Source: Lutimonas zeaxanthinifaciens | Lineage (GTDB): Bacteria > Bacteroidota > Bacteroidia > Flavobacteriales > Flavobacteriaceae | Length of the DNA stretch: 64,000 bases | Reading direction: 5' to 3' | Assembly (NCBI RefSeq): GCF_030503675.1 | Contig: NZ_CP129964.1 | Span: forward strand, 3,038,001-3,102,000 | Part shown: piece by piece, positions 14,848 to 23,187 of the stretch | Position numbering within the stretch: the first letter of the stretch is position 1 | Layout: each line of letters starts with the position of its first letter | The notes under the pieces: generated by a model | What the model saw: only the letters and a program-made list of their open reading frames with translations | What the model was told of the DNA's origin: nothing | Database searches by the model: none | Program-made: the position numbers and the translations under genes

Positions 14848-15910
14848 AAGACAAAAATGAAATAAGCCTTAATCTGAAACCAGCAATTGCGTTAAGCAAA
14901 AAATTATCCCCAGTGTACACCACTACATCAACCTGTCCTCCCAATCGATAAAGATCCTTAACCTCAGGATCGTCACAACTAATAATCACTGGAAACCTCT
15001 GAGGATCCTGTAACCATCCTTTTTTATCAGAAACGGATGGTAAACCTCCTTTGTTCGTCTGGTCTGTGGCAACACCAAAACCAATGCTTCTTACCTTACC
15101 TTTAAATATTGTACCGGGAGCAATATCCAATGAGAACTCTACTTCATCCTCCAAATTCATTTTTGAAAGATTATTTTCTTTTAAATTGGCCTGAATCCAG
15201 ACGTCAGAACTAGATATCAAAGTTGTGATCGGCTGGCCTGCATTGGCATAATAGCCCAGGTCAACATCAAAACTTTCAATGACACCATCAGTTGGCGCAG
15301 TTATCGTTGAAAATTCCAGATCCAGTTGTGCTTTTTCCAGTTTTTGAACCGCTCTTCTTATTTTTGGGTTGTCAGGTCCTGAAACACCGAGGGATTGTTC
15401 AGCTCTCTCCAAACTTGCTTCTGCCGAAGCCACCTGTTCGGTGGCCTGAAGTAAAGCTGTTTCGGCCTGATCTTTGTCCGCCTCAGAAAGAGCCCCTTCG
15501 TTCTCCCTCATTACCTTTTGAACCCTGTCCCAGTTTCTTTGCGCCCGGTCCAACTGGGCTTTGGCAACTCCGAGTTTACCGGCAGAGGACTTTACAGAAG
15601 CGCCGCTAGCGGCAACGGATTGTGTCGTATTGTCTATTTCGGCTTCGGCCATATCAATCGCAATCTCAAAGGGCCGTTTATCCAATTGGAATAAAACATC
15701 GCCTGCCTTGACTCTTGAATGAAGTTTAATGTTAATTTCGGTCACAAAACCTGAAACCCTGGGGCTTACAGGGGTTATTAGGCCCTGTATTCTGGCCTGG
15801 TCCGTATAAGGTGTGTGCCGGTCCGCACTAACATACCATATAAAAAACATGGCCGTAACAATTAAAACTATCAGGCTTACTTTTTTGATCGATTTTTTTT
15901 CCTTTCCCAT
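14837..15910 (-). CDS. HlyD-family periplasmic adaptor (membrane fusion protein)
   Basis: 357-residue adaptor linking the inner membrane protein to the TolC-like channel. One N-terminal membrane anchor (about 10-27) is followed by the lipoyl half-motif SPRVSGFVTEINIKLHSRVK, a long Ala/Glu-rich coiled-coil hairpin, the second lipoyl half (STITAPTDGVIESFDV) and a beta-barrel part. The pattern DRHTPYTDQARIQG is typical of EmrA/AaeA-like adaptors. It is followed by DUF2955 and outer membrane factor genes with overlaps, so it is the start of a three- or four-gene export operon. Confidence 0.93.
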   Translation of the reverse strand: MGKEKKSIKKVSLIVLIVTAMFFIWYVSADRHTPYTDQARIQGLITPVSPRVSGFVTEINIKLHSRVKAGDVLFQLDKRPFEIAIDMAEAEIDNTTQSVAASGASVKSSAGKLGVAKAQLDRAQRNWDRVQKVMRENEGALSEADKDQAETALLQATEQVASAEASLERAEQSLGVSGPDNPKIRRAVQKLEKAQLDLEFSTITAPTDGVIESFDVDLGYYANAGQPITTLISSSDVWIQANLKENNLSKMNLEDEVEFSLDIAPGTIFKGKVRSIGFGVATDQTNKGGLPSVSDKKGWLQDPQRFPVIISCDDPEVKDLYRLGGQVDVVVYTGDNFLLNAIAGFRLRLISFLSYVR

Positions 15911-15948
15911 AACATAATTAGCTATTCAAATTTCTTTGATCCGATTCT

Positions 15949-16449
15949 TTATTTTTTGTCCTGTTTTCCTTTTTTGACCCTTTCTCCGTAACCAAGCATC
16001 TGCTGGAAGATTGCAAACATAAATGCCGTAGACCATCCAATCAGTGTTATTCCGTTGATCGCTTCCAGACCTGCCAGAATTCTGTTTGAAGATCCAATGG
16101 TAATTTCTCCGTATCCCAGGGTTGTAAATGTTACCAACGAAAAATACATGGATTTTTCAAAAGTTTCAAATTCAGTAACTTCAGGTAAAATCAGATATAA
16201 TAAGGCCCAAAGGGAGGTTTGAACAAGATGTAAAAATATTAAGAAAAACGATGAAGAGATAAGAAGTAAAGAGTTGTGATGATGCTTGGCAAAGGATTCC
16301 ACACCACCTCTTTTTTTCACTTTTCCTATCCAGAAGACGGTTCCATATCCCTGAATGATCACGGTTAGTGCAACTACGAATAATCCGATGGCAATATTGA
16401 AAAGCATTATAAAAATTAGGTTTGGCATTCTAAAAATAGAATTTTTCAT
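15949..16449 (-). CDS. Small two-TM potassium channel-like protein
   Basis: 166 residues from the ATG at 16449. Hydrophobic segments surround a pore loop with the selectivity filter TTLGYGE, so this is a K+ channel of the Ion_trans_2 class. An upstream in-frame start at 16536 would add 29 residues with no channel character, hence the shorter form. No cytoplasmic RCK or cyclic-nucleotide domain follows; the protein ends in a short Lys-rich tail. It lies 38 nt upstream of the HlyD gene on the same strand and divergent from the desaturase gene. Confidence 0.87.
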   Translation of the reverse strand: MKNSIFRMPNLIFIMLFNIAIGLFVVALTVIIQGYGTVFWIGKVKKRGGVESFAKHHHNSLLLISSSFFLIFLHLVQTSLWALLYLILPEVTEFETFEKSMYFSLVTFTTLGYGEITIGSSNRILAGLEAINGITLIGWSTAFMFAIFQQMLGYGERVKKGKQDKK

Positions 16450-16575
16450 TTGATTTCCAATCGAATAAAGGCATAAATATTCTTCAACACGATGGAGTAT
16501 ATTAATAAATCGATAATGCTGGTTAAGATGTTTCACAAAATCTGTTTAACTTCGCATTTCACTAAAAAAATCAAG

Positions 16576-17568
16576 ATGTCTATTAAAAACGTACGCAAAG
16601 AAGTCATGCAAACCCTGGAAAAAAATGTTGATTCCTTTTTGAATGACTACTTAATTCCACCAGAAAAGATCTGGCAACCCTCAGATTTTTTGCCAAACCC
16701 TCAATCGGATTCATTTATGGAGGAAGTACGTGAAATCAGAGAAATATCCAAAGACCTAGGTAATGATTTCTGGATTACACTTGTCGGGGATATGATCACT
16801 GAGGAAGCCCTGCCAACATATGAATCCTGGCTTATGGACCTTGATGGTGTGAGCCAGCATGAAGAAAATGGTGACAATGGATGGGCAAAATGGATCAGAA
16901 TGTGGACGGCGGAGGAAAACCGACACGGCGACGTGTTGAATAAATACATTTATCTATCGGGTAGAGTGAACATGCGTGAGGTTGAAATCACGACACAACA
17001 TTTGATCGCCGATGGTTTTGATATTGGTACGGCAAGAGATCCTTACAAGAATTTTGTCTACACTTCCTTTCAGGAACTGGCCACCTATGTCTCACATAAC
17101 AATGTGGCAAAACTGGCAAGAAAAGCAGGGATGAAAAATCTGGGAAAAATGTGCAAGATCATTGCCGGGGATGAGATGAGGCATCACAAGGCATATACAG
17201 AATTTATCCGACAGATATTTGCGGTTGACCCCAGTGAAATGATGATGGCCTATTTTGACATGATGAAATTAAAGATTACCATGCCGGCAATGCACCTTCG
17301 GGAATCCTTTGGGTCACAAGGTAATTTATTTGACAAGTTCTCTGAAGTGGCGCAAAGAGCGGGTGTCTATACAAGTTTTGACTATGTTGATATTCTTAGA
17401 AAATTGAATAAGGCATGGAATATAGACAAAATCACAGGATTATCAGCGGATGCCGAAAAAGCAAGGAATTATTTGATGAGATTACCAGAAAGAATGGAAA
17501 GAATTGCAGAGAGAATAGTTGTTCCGGATACTGAACATCAGTTTAAATGGATGAATCCAATTGTTTAG
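16576..17568 (+). CDS. Acyl-ACP desaturase (stearoyl-ACP desaturase family)
   Basis: Soluble di-iron enzyme that introduces a cis double bond into acyl-ACP using O2 and ferredoxin-type electrons. The 330-residue protein has the two ligand motifs in ferritin-like helices, EENRH (in TAEENRHGDVLNKY) and DEMRHH, with upstream helix Glu residues. Translation is taken from the ATG at 16576; a longer frame to 16492 exists but lacks conserved sequence. It would adjust membrane fluidity aerobically. Its gene is convergent with the CvfB-like gene, eight nt away. Confidence 0.93.
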   Translation: MSIKNVRKEVMQTLEKNVDSFLNDYLIPPEKIWQPSDFLPNPQSDSFMEEVREIREISKDLGNDFWITLVGDMITEEALPTYESWLMDLDGVSQHEENGDNGWAKWIRMWTAEENRHGDVLNKYIYLSGRVNMREVEITTQHLIADGFDIGTARDPYKNFVYTSFQELATYVSHNNVAKLARKAGMKNLGKMCKIIAGDEMRHHKAYTEFIRQIFAVDPSEMMMAYFDMMKLKITMPAMHLRESFGSQGNLFDKFSEVAQRAGVYTSFDYVDILRKLNKAWNIDKITGLSADAEKARNYLMRLPERMERIAERIVVPDTEHQFKWMNPIV

Positions 17569-17576
17569 TGTAAACT

Positions 17577-18413
17577 CTATCCCGTTGTTCCCGTCAGATA
17601 CAATCCCTCTGGCGTTATTCTTATCTTTTTGCCTTTATAGAGATGTCCCACAGCTCGTTTAAAAGCTTTTTTACTTAATCCCAGCTGTTCTCGTATTTCA
17701 GCTGGATCACTTTTATCGGTTAATGGCAGGAAATCACCTGATTTTTTAATGGTATTATATAATTTTTGCGCGGTAGGATCTATACTTTGTTTATAGCCAG
17801 GAGGCTCGAGAACAATGTCAATTTTTCCGTCTTCCCTGATCTGCCTGACATATCCATTTACAGTACTCCCTATCAGAACCTCTTTGTGAATATCTGAATT
17901 AAAGATCAATCCAAAATACAGGTTATTTACCACAACATTCAATCCGAGCTGACTTTTTCGATAAGGCAAAATACGTACCTCCTGCCCTTTTTCTACATCT
18001 ATTTTATCAAAAAACACGAAATCTTCCACACGTTGAGATCCTCTTATGGCACCTGAATCTTCATCTTCATAAACAAAAAACACATATGATTCTCCCTCTG
18101 TCAGAGGTTCCATTTGCTCTTCGGCAGGCACGAACAGATCCTTTTCAAGGCCCCAGTCTACATAAGCTCCGTTTCTGGTAATCAAAGTCACTTTTAAGAA
18201 TGCAAAGTTATCGACTTCTACGATGGGCAATTTACTACTTACCACCCTCACCTTGTCTTTATAAATAAAAACCTCCGTTACGGTTCCTATTTCATAATCT
18301 GCCTCAACTCCGTCAAAAGGCAGAAAAACCTGATTATCCATATCGTCCTGAAGAATATAACCCTTCGGATCTTTTCCAACTACTTCAAGTTTATGAATCT
18401 TACCATTCTCCAT
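17577..18413 (-). CDS. CvfB-family S1-like RNA-binding protein
   Basis: 278 residues made of successive S1-like OB folds followed by a winged-helix domain ending in LGLSKKAFKRAVGHLYKGKK. This is the layout of the CvfB/YitL family, proteins thought to affect translation or RNA metabolism and named from a virulence phenotype in Staphylococcus. Upstream, TACATTTG at 18419-18426 (minus strand) fits the -7 consensus only five nt from the ATG, so the mRNA may have almost no leader; no clear -33 TTG is present. No other Bacteroidota-specific function can be read from the sequence. Confidence 0.88.
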   Translation of the reverse strand: MENGKIHKLEVVGKDPKGYILQDDMDNQVFLPFDGVEADYEIGTVTEVFIYKDKVRVVSSKLPIVEVDNFAFLKVTLITRNGAYVDWGLEKDLFVPAEEQMEPLTEGESYVFFVYEDEDSGAIRGSQRVEDFVFFDKIDVEKGQEVRILPYRKSQLGLNVVVNNLYFGLIFNSDIHKEVLIGSTVNGYVRQIREDGKIDIVLEPPGYKQSIDPTAQKLYNTIKKSGDFLPLTDKSDPAEIREQLGLSKKAFKRAVGHLYKGKKIRITPEGLYLTGTTG

Positions 18414-18520
18414 GGGTGCAAATGTATCTCTTTTTTATTTAAAACCTGCCTTGTGGTCATGCTATGAATTCGCAATAATTATGAATATATTTACCTGCCA
18501 TTTTAAGCCGCCAATAATCC

Positions 18521-20329
18521 ATGTATTTAATCTCGCGCATTTTTGCATTATGTCTGTTTTCAACACTGTTAATGGATGCCCAGACTTCAGTATTGTATGA
18601 AATTAAATTTGAAAATGCCGTTCACCATGAAGCGGATATTTCGATCCATTTTAAAAATATTGAATCGGATACCCTCTCAGTAAGGATGAGTCGTAGTTCT
18701 CCGGGTAGATATGCAGTTCATGAATTTGCAAAAAACGTTTTTGATCTGCGTGCAATTGATGGAAACGGAATCGAGCTAAAAGTACACAGGCCGAATCCTT
18801 ATCAATGGGATATTACCGGCCATGATGGAATTGTCAGTATCAATTATCGTCTTTTTGCCAATCATGGAGATGGTACTTATTCTCAAGTGGACGAAACTCA
18901 TGCACATCTAAATATTCCTGCAACTTTTCTATATGCCCCTGCTTATGCCTCGGAGAAAATTGAATTGAAAATCAATCCTCGAAGTGATCTGAACTGGAAA
19001 GTGGCAACACAACTCGATCGTATCGGAGATAATCTTTACAGCGCTCCTAACCTTCAATACTTTATGGATAGCCCCATAGAAATTAGTGACCATCAGTTAC
19101 GAAGTTTTTCCATAAAATCAAATGGGCGGGAATACACCATTCAGTTTGCTTTACATCAAACCGAGAATTATGATGGTTTTGAGGACTATATGAAAAATGT
19201 GGAAAAAATTGTTAAATCAGAATTAAAAGTATTTGGGGAACTTCCTGATTTTGACTTTGGCAAATACACGTTTCTTGCCTGTTATACCCCTAATATCGAC
19301 GGAGATGGCATGGAACACAGAAATTCGACAATTTTAACGGACCTGAAAGCTTTATCTCAAGGCGGAAATAAGGAAAATATAGGAACCGTGGCCCATGAAT
19401 TTTTTCATGCATGGAACGTTGAAAGGTTGCGTCCTTCTTCTCTTGAGCCTTTTGATTTTACCGAAGCCAATATGTCGGGTGAATTGTGGTTTGCAGAGGG
19501 ATTTACAAGTTATTACACAGGATTGGTTCTCTGCAGATCTGAAATTATTAGCCGTGAATCCTATATTCAAAGTCTTTCCAGCTTATTGAACAGGGTCTGG
19601 AATTCGCCGGGGAGGAATTATTATTCCCCAGTTGAAATGAGCTATCAGGCCCCTTTTGTTGATGCAGCAGCCTCAATTGATCAGGTAAACAGGGAAAACT
19701 TATTTATTTCGTATTACTCTTATGGATATGCTTTAGGACTGGCACTCGATCTGAGCCTAAGGAACCTCGATCCTGAAAAATCTCTCGACGGTTATATGAA
19801 ACTGGTCTGGGATAAATTTGGAAGGCAGGAAATTCCTTATTTCCTCAAGGATCTGAAAAACGCGTTATCAGAATACAGCACCGAGGAGTTCTCGGATGAT
19901 TTTTTTAATTCTTACATTTTTGCAAGTCATATGCCAGACTATAAAACTTTACTCGACTCAGTTGGTGTCAAATTGAATCAACCTTTCCTTCATTTGCCGT
20001 CTTTTGGGGGTACTGTTGAGGTTAAGGACAATAAGTGGCTGATCAGTTCATACCCACTTGAAAATAGTTCGTTTTATAATGCAGGTTTGTCAAAAGGAGA
20101 CCGTATAGTATCAATTGATGGAAAATTGACAAACAACAAATTAGATCCGGAAACTATTTTAAAAAGCTACAACCCCGGGGATAAAGTTAAAGTTGTATTC
20201 AACCGTTACGGCAAGCAAAAAGAAACCTACCTGGTATTCCTCAACAATACCAATTACACGACGAGTCTGATTCCTGAAGCAGATAGAGAGAGACAAAAAA
20301 ATCAAAACCGATGGCTTAGCAATAATTAG
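18521..20329 (+). CDS. M61 family metallopeptidase with C-terminal PDZ domain
   Basis: Secreted zinc aminopeptidase (glycyl aminopeptidase family) of 602 residues. A signal peptide ends near TLLMDAQTS. The N-terminal beta domain precedes the gluzincin motif HEFFHAWNVERLRP, with zinc ligands His292, His296 and Glu326 (FAEGFTSYY) and catalytic Glu293. A PDZ domain follows near the C-terminus (GLSKGDRIVSIDG), probably for substrate or partner binding. It lies about 60 nt upstream of egtB on the same strand, but a functional link is not evident. Confidence 0.94.
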   Translation: MYLISRIFALCLFSTLLMDAQTSVLYEIKFENAVHHEADISIHFKNIESDTLSVRMSRSSPGRYAVHEFAKNVFDLRAIDGNGIELKVHRPNPYQWDITGHDGIVSINYRLFANHGDGTYSQVDETHAHLNIPATFLYAPAYASEKIELKINPRSDLNWKVATQLDRIGDNLYSAPNLQYFMDSPIEISDHQLRSFSIKSNGREYTIQFALHQTENYDGFEDYMKNVEKIVKSELKVFGELPDFDFGKYTFLACYTPNIDGDGMEHRNSTILTDLKALSQGGNKENIGTVAHEFFHAWNVERLRPSSLEPFDFTEANMSGELWFAEGFTSYYTGLVLCRSEIISRESYIQSLSSLLNRVWNSPGRNYYSPVEMSYQAPFVDAAASIDQVNRENLFISYYSYGYALGLALDLSLRNLDPEKSLDGYMKLVWDKFGRQEIPYFLKDLKNALSEYSTEEFSDDFFNSYIFASHMPDYKTLLDSVGVKLNQPFLHLPSFGGTVEVKDNKWLISSYPLENSSFYNAGLSKGDRIVSIDGKLTNNKLDPETILKSYNPGDKVKVVFNRYGKQKETYLVFLNNTNYTTSLIPEADRERQKNQNRWLSNN

Positions 20330-20391
20330 GCAACCACTTGTGTAAACAAAGTATTTGCATTATTTTACAGGGAGGTATAATAACTCCTGAT

Positions 20392-21549
20392 ATGACCCTT
20401 CTGATCAATAAATTCATCAAAACAAGAAACAGAACAATTTCTCTTTGCGAGAATCTTCAGACCGAGGATTTCAATTTGCAGGCTGCTGAATTTGTCAGCC
20501 CTCCAAAGTGGCATCTGGCTCATACAACCTGGTTTTTTGAAGAAATGATTCTAAAAAGATATGTAAAGGCATATCAGATCTTCAATCCACATTTCAGTTT
20601 GCTATTTAATAGTTATTACAACCATGTTGGAGATCGAATTGAACGGAAAAATCGTGGCCTTTTAAGCCGACCTTCAGTTGAAGAAGTGTTTGCGTATCGA
20701 AAATATGTGGATGATAATATAAAACTACTATTAAAAAATACTTCGGAACAAACCGTTTTGGAACTTGTAGAATTGGGGATACAACATGAGGAGCAGCATC
20801 AGGAATTATTGCAAACAGATATTAAATATTCCCTTTACAAAAATCCATTCAACAGAATCCAAGGCAAAAAAGGGGTAAAAGAAAGAAAAAACTCAAAAGA
20901 TTCTTCGAGTTCATGGATTGAAATGAATGAAGGAATATTTGAAATCGGGTTCGAGGGAAATAGCTTCTGTTTTGACAATGAATTGGGAATGCACAAAGTC
21001 TTTTTGTCATCTTATCAGATTCGAAAGGAACTTGTAACGAACGGAGAATTTATAGAATTTATAGAAGCCGGTGGCTATGAAAACTTTAATCTATGGCTGG
21101 ATGATGGATGGGCATGGGTCAAAAACAATTCGATCAAAGCTCCTTTATACTGGAAGAAAACAGATTCAGAATGGGTTCATTTTTCATTCTCTGGAGAGCT
21201 ACAAATTGAACCTGAAGATTATTTAAATCATGTTTCCTTTTACGAAGCCATGGCATTTGCAACCTGGAAAGGGTACAGGCTCCCTACTGAATTTGAGTGG
21301 GAAGCCGCATCCGAAATATTGAACTGGGGACAGCGTTGGGAATGGACGAATTCGGCCTATTTACCATATCCGGGATTTACCATAGCTGAGGGTGCCGTAG
21401 GGGAATACAATGGTAAATTCATGTCAAATCAAATGGTTCTTAGAGGTGCATCTGAGGTAACAACTCCAGGACATTCAAGAAAATCATACAGAAATTTTTT
21501 TCAACCCGGACTGAACTGGCAGTATTCAGGAATAAGACTCGCGAAATAA
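20392..21549 (+). CDS. egtB: Ergothioneine biosynthesis sulfoxide synthase EgtB
   Basis: Non-heme iron enzyme that joins a thiol donor to N-alpha-trimethylhistidine with O2. The 385-residue protein has an N-terminal DinB-like domain with iron-site His in LAHTTWFFEE and the HX3HXE motif HEEQHQE, then a C-terminal formylglycine-generating-enzyme-like domain (FEIGFEGNSFCFDNE, RLPTEFEWEAA). I use the ATG at 20392; a TTG at 20338 would add 18 unrelated residues. GGAGG lies 16 nt before the ATG, a long spacing. It overlaps egtD at TAATG, confirming the pathway. Confidence 0.92.
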   Translation: MTLLINKFIKTRNRTISLCENLQTEDFNLQAAEFVSPPKWHLAHTTWFFEEMILKRYVKAYQIFNPHFSLLFNSYYNHVGDRIERKNRGLLSRPSVEEVFAYRKYVDDNIKLLLKNTSEQTVLELVELGIQHEEQHQELLQTDIKYSLYKNPFNRIQGKKGVKERKNSKDSSSSWIEMNEGIFEIGFEGNSFCFDNELGMHKVFLSSYQIRKELVTNGEFIEFIEAGGYENFNLWLDDGWAWVKNNSIKAPLYWKKTDSEWVHFSFSGELQIEPEDYLNHVSFYEAMAFATWKGYRLPTEFEWEAASEILNWGQRWEWTNSAYLPYPGFTIAEGAVGEYNGKFMSNQMVLRGASEVTTPGHSRKSYRNFFQPGLNWQYSGIRLAK

Positions 21550-22496
21550 TGATCGAACAGTTCAAAAAAGATGTGGTGGAAGGTCTTGGAAAATCACCTA
21601 AAAGCATTCCGTCAAAGTACTTTTACGATGCGATTGGAGATGCTCTTTTTATTAAAATTATGAATATGCCTGAATACTACCCTACCCGGGCGGAACTGGA
21701 AATATTCAGCGAAAAAAGTGATGAGATCATAAGATCACTCTCTTTGAAAAAGGATGTTTTCTTTGAACTTATCGAACTGGGAGCGGGAGACGGTACTAAA
21801 ACCAAACAACTTCTTCAAAAGCTGCTGCAACAAGGCTATGACTTCAGTTATCTTCCTATTGATATTTCCTCCACTGCTCTGCGCGATCTGGAGATCAAAT
21901 TGGAGAATGAATTTCCTACACTTGATGTTCGAAAGAAACACGGAGACTACTTCAATGTTTTGGAAACTTTAAGAACAAATAACCACCCAAAAGTGATCCT
22001 TTTTCTTGGTTCCAATATCGGCAACCTTACTGATGAGAATTCATCTAAATTCATTTATCAAATTGGAGCGAACTTAAAAACTCATGACAAACTAATTTTG
22101 GGTGTCGATCTCATCAAATCAGAGGATCTGGTTCGTCCTGCCTATGACGATCCACAGGGTATCACAAAGGATTTTAACCTGAATCTGTTAAAACGAATCA
22201 ATAAGGAACTCGGAGGGCAGTTTGATCTTTCAACATTCGATCATGTCCCTGAGTATTATATGCATGAAGGCGTGGCACGCAGCTATCTGGTAAGCAATAG
22301 GGATCAGGAAATTAGGATCGAGAGTTTGGACAGGAGTTTTTCTTTTGAGAAAGGAGAAAGAATTCAAACAGAGATCTCTCGAAAATATGACGACAGGATC
22401 ATGAAAAACATCCTGAAAGAAACTGATTTTAGAATTGTGGATAAACTTACAGATAAAAACGGCTATTTTGCTGATTATATTTTGAGCCGTTCATAG
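21549..22496 (+). CDS. egtD: L-histidine N-alpha-methyltransferase EgtD
   Basis: SAM-dependent enzyme that trimethylates the alpha-amino group of histidine, the first step to ergothioneine. The 315-residue protein has the family N-terminus (PKSIPSKYFYDAIGDALF, YYPTRAELEIF), the SAM motif ELGAGDGTKT and FLGSNIGNLT. It shares one base with the egtB stop. The two genes are enough for a minimal pathway if the intermediate is cleaved by a general lyase; no EgtA, EgtC or EgtE gene is visible nearby. Confidence 0.95.
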   Translation: MIEQFKKDVVEGLGKSPKSIPSKYFYDAIGDALFIKIMNMPEYYPTRAELEIFSEKSDEIIRSLSLKKDVFFELIELGAGDGTKTKQLLQKLLQQGYDFSYLPIDISSTALRDLEIKLENEFPTLDVRKKHGDYFNVLETLRTNNHPKVILFLGSNIGNLTDENSSKFIYQIGANLKTHDKLILGVDLIKSEDLVRPAYDDPQGITKDFNLNLLKRINKELGGQFDLSTFDHVPEYYMHEGVARSYLVSNRDQEIRIESLDRSFSFEKGERIQTEISRKYDDRIMKNILKETDFRIVDKLTDKNGYFADYILSRS

Positions 22497-22600
22497 CAAA
22501 ACCAATTACTCGGGTTTAAGACGCAATTTTGCCATTATCAAGAAGTCAAAATTCACATGTATTTGTTTCAAATTTGGTGAATTTGATTTTTATTATTGCC

Positions 22601-22608
22601 TATATTTG
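22601..22608 (+). promoter_or_regulatory. Candidate -7 element of the acetyltransferase operon
   Basis: TATATTTG matches TAnnTTTG exactly, 18 nt before the ATG at 22627. The nearest TTG elements are 15 and 24 nt upstream, both just outside the usual 17-23. Confidence 0.42.
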
Positions 22609-22626
22609 ATACAATAAATCTGTATC

Positions 22627-23184
22627 ATGACGGAAAAAACCAAAATGTTATCCGGGGAACTTTATAATGCGAACGACCAGGAATTAGTTGAAGAAAGACA
22701 TCGTGCGCGTATCCTTTTTCAAAAAATCAATCAGCTCAATGATAATGACAAAAAGGAGCGAAATTTATTGTTAAAAGAATTGCTTCCCAACAGTGGTAAA
22801 GGGCTATGGGTTGAGCCTCCTTTTTATTGTGACTACGGATACAATATTCACACAGGGAAAAATGTGTTTTTTAATTTTAATTGTGTCATTCTGGATGTCA
22901 TGAAAGTGGAATTCGGAGATCAGGTACTCGTTGGCCCTGATGTTCAGATCTATACGGCAACGCATCCGCTCGATGCTAAAACCAGAAATTCCTGGCTTGA
23001 ATATGCCAAGCCCGTTTCAATAGGAAACAGCGTGTGGATAGGAGGTGGTGCCATCATTTATCCAGGGGTAACTATTGGAGATGGTGCAGTTATTGCCGCT
23101 GGTGCCGTGGTTACCAAACCCGTTCCTCCCAATGTTGTCGTGGGCGGCAATCCGGCTGTGATCATTAAAGAAATTAACAATTAA
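22627..23184 (+). CDS. Maltose/galactoside O-acetyltransferase family protein
   Basis: Trimeric left-handed beta-helix acetyltransferase (Maa/LacA/NodL type), 185 residues. An N-terminal Mac domain (KMLSGELYNANDQELVEERH) precedes hexapeptide repeats with VGPDVQIYTATHPLD, which contains the catalytic His, and the C-terminal GAVVTKPVPPNVVVGGNPA. It probably acetylates a sugar or related hydroxyl using acetyl-CoA; the substrate is unknown. It is three nt upstream of the MMPL exporter gene, which may export a modified product. Confidence 0.93.
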   Translation: MTEKTKMLSGELYNANDQELVEERHRARILFQKINQLNDNDKKERNLLLKELLPNSGKGLWVEPPFYCDYGYNIHTGKNVFFNFNCVILDVMKVEFGDQVLVGPDVQIYTATHPLDAKTRNSWLEYAKPVSIGNSVWIGGGAIIYPGVTIGDGAVIAAGAVVTKPVPPNVVVGGNPAVIIKEINN

Positions 23185-23187
23185 ACA

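Noticed and set aside
16450-16536. N-terminal extension of the potassium channel
   Set aside because: The extra 29 residues are not membrane-like and would overlap the divergent desaturase promoter region; the ATG at 16449 starts just ahead of the first hydrophobic segment.
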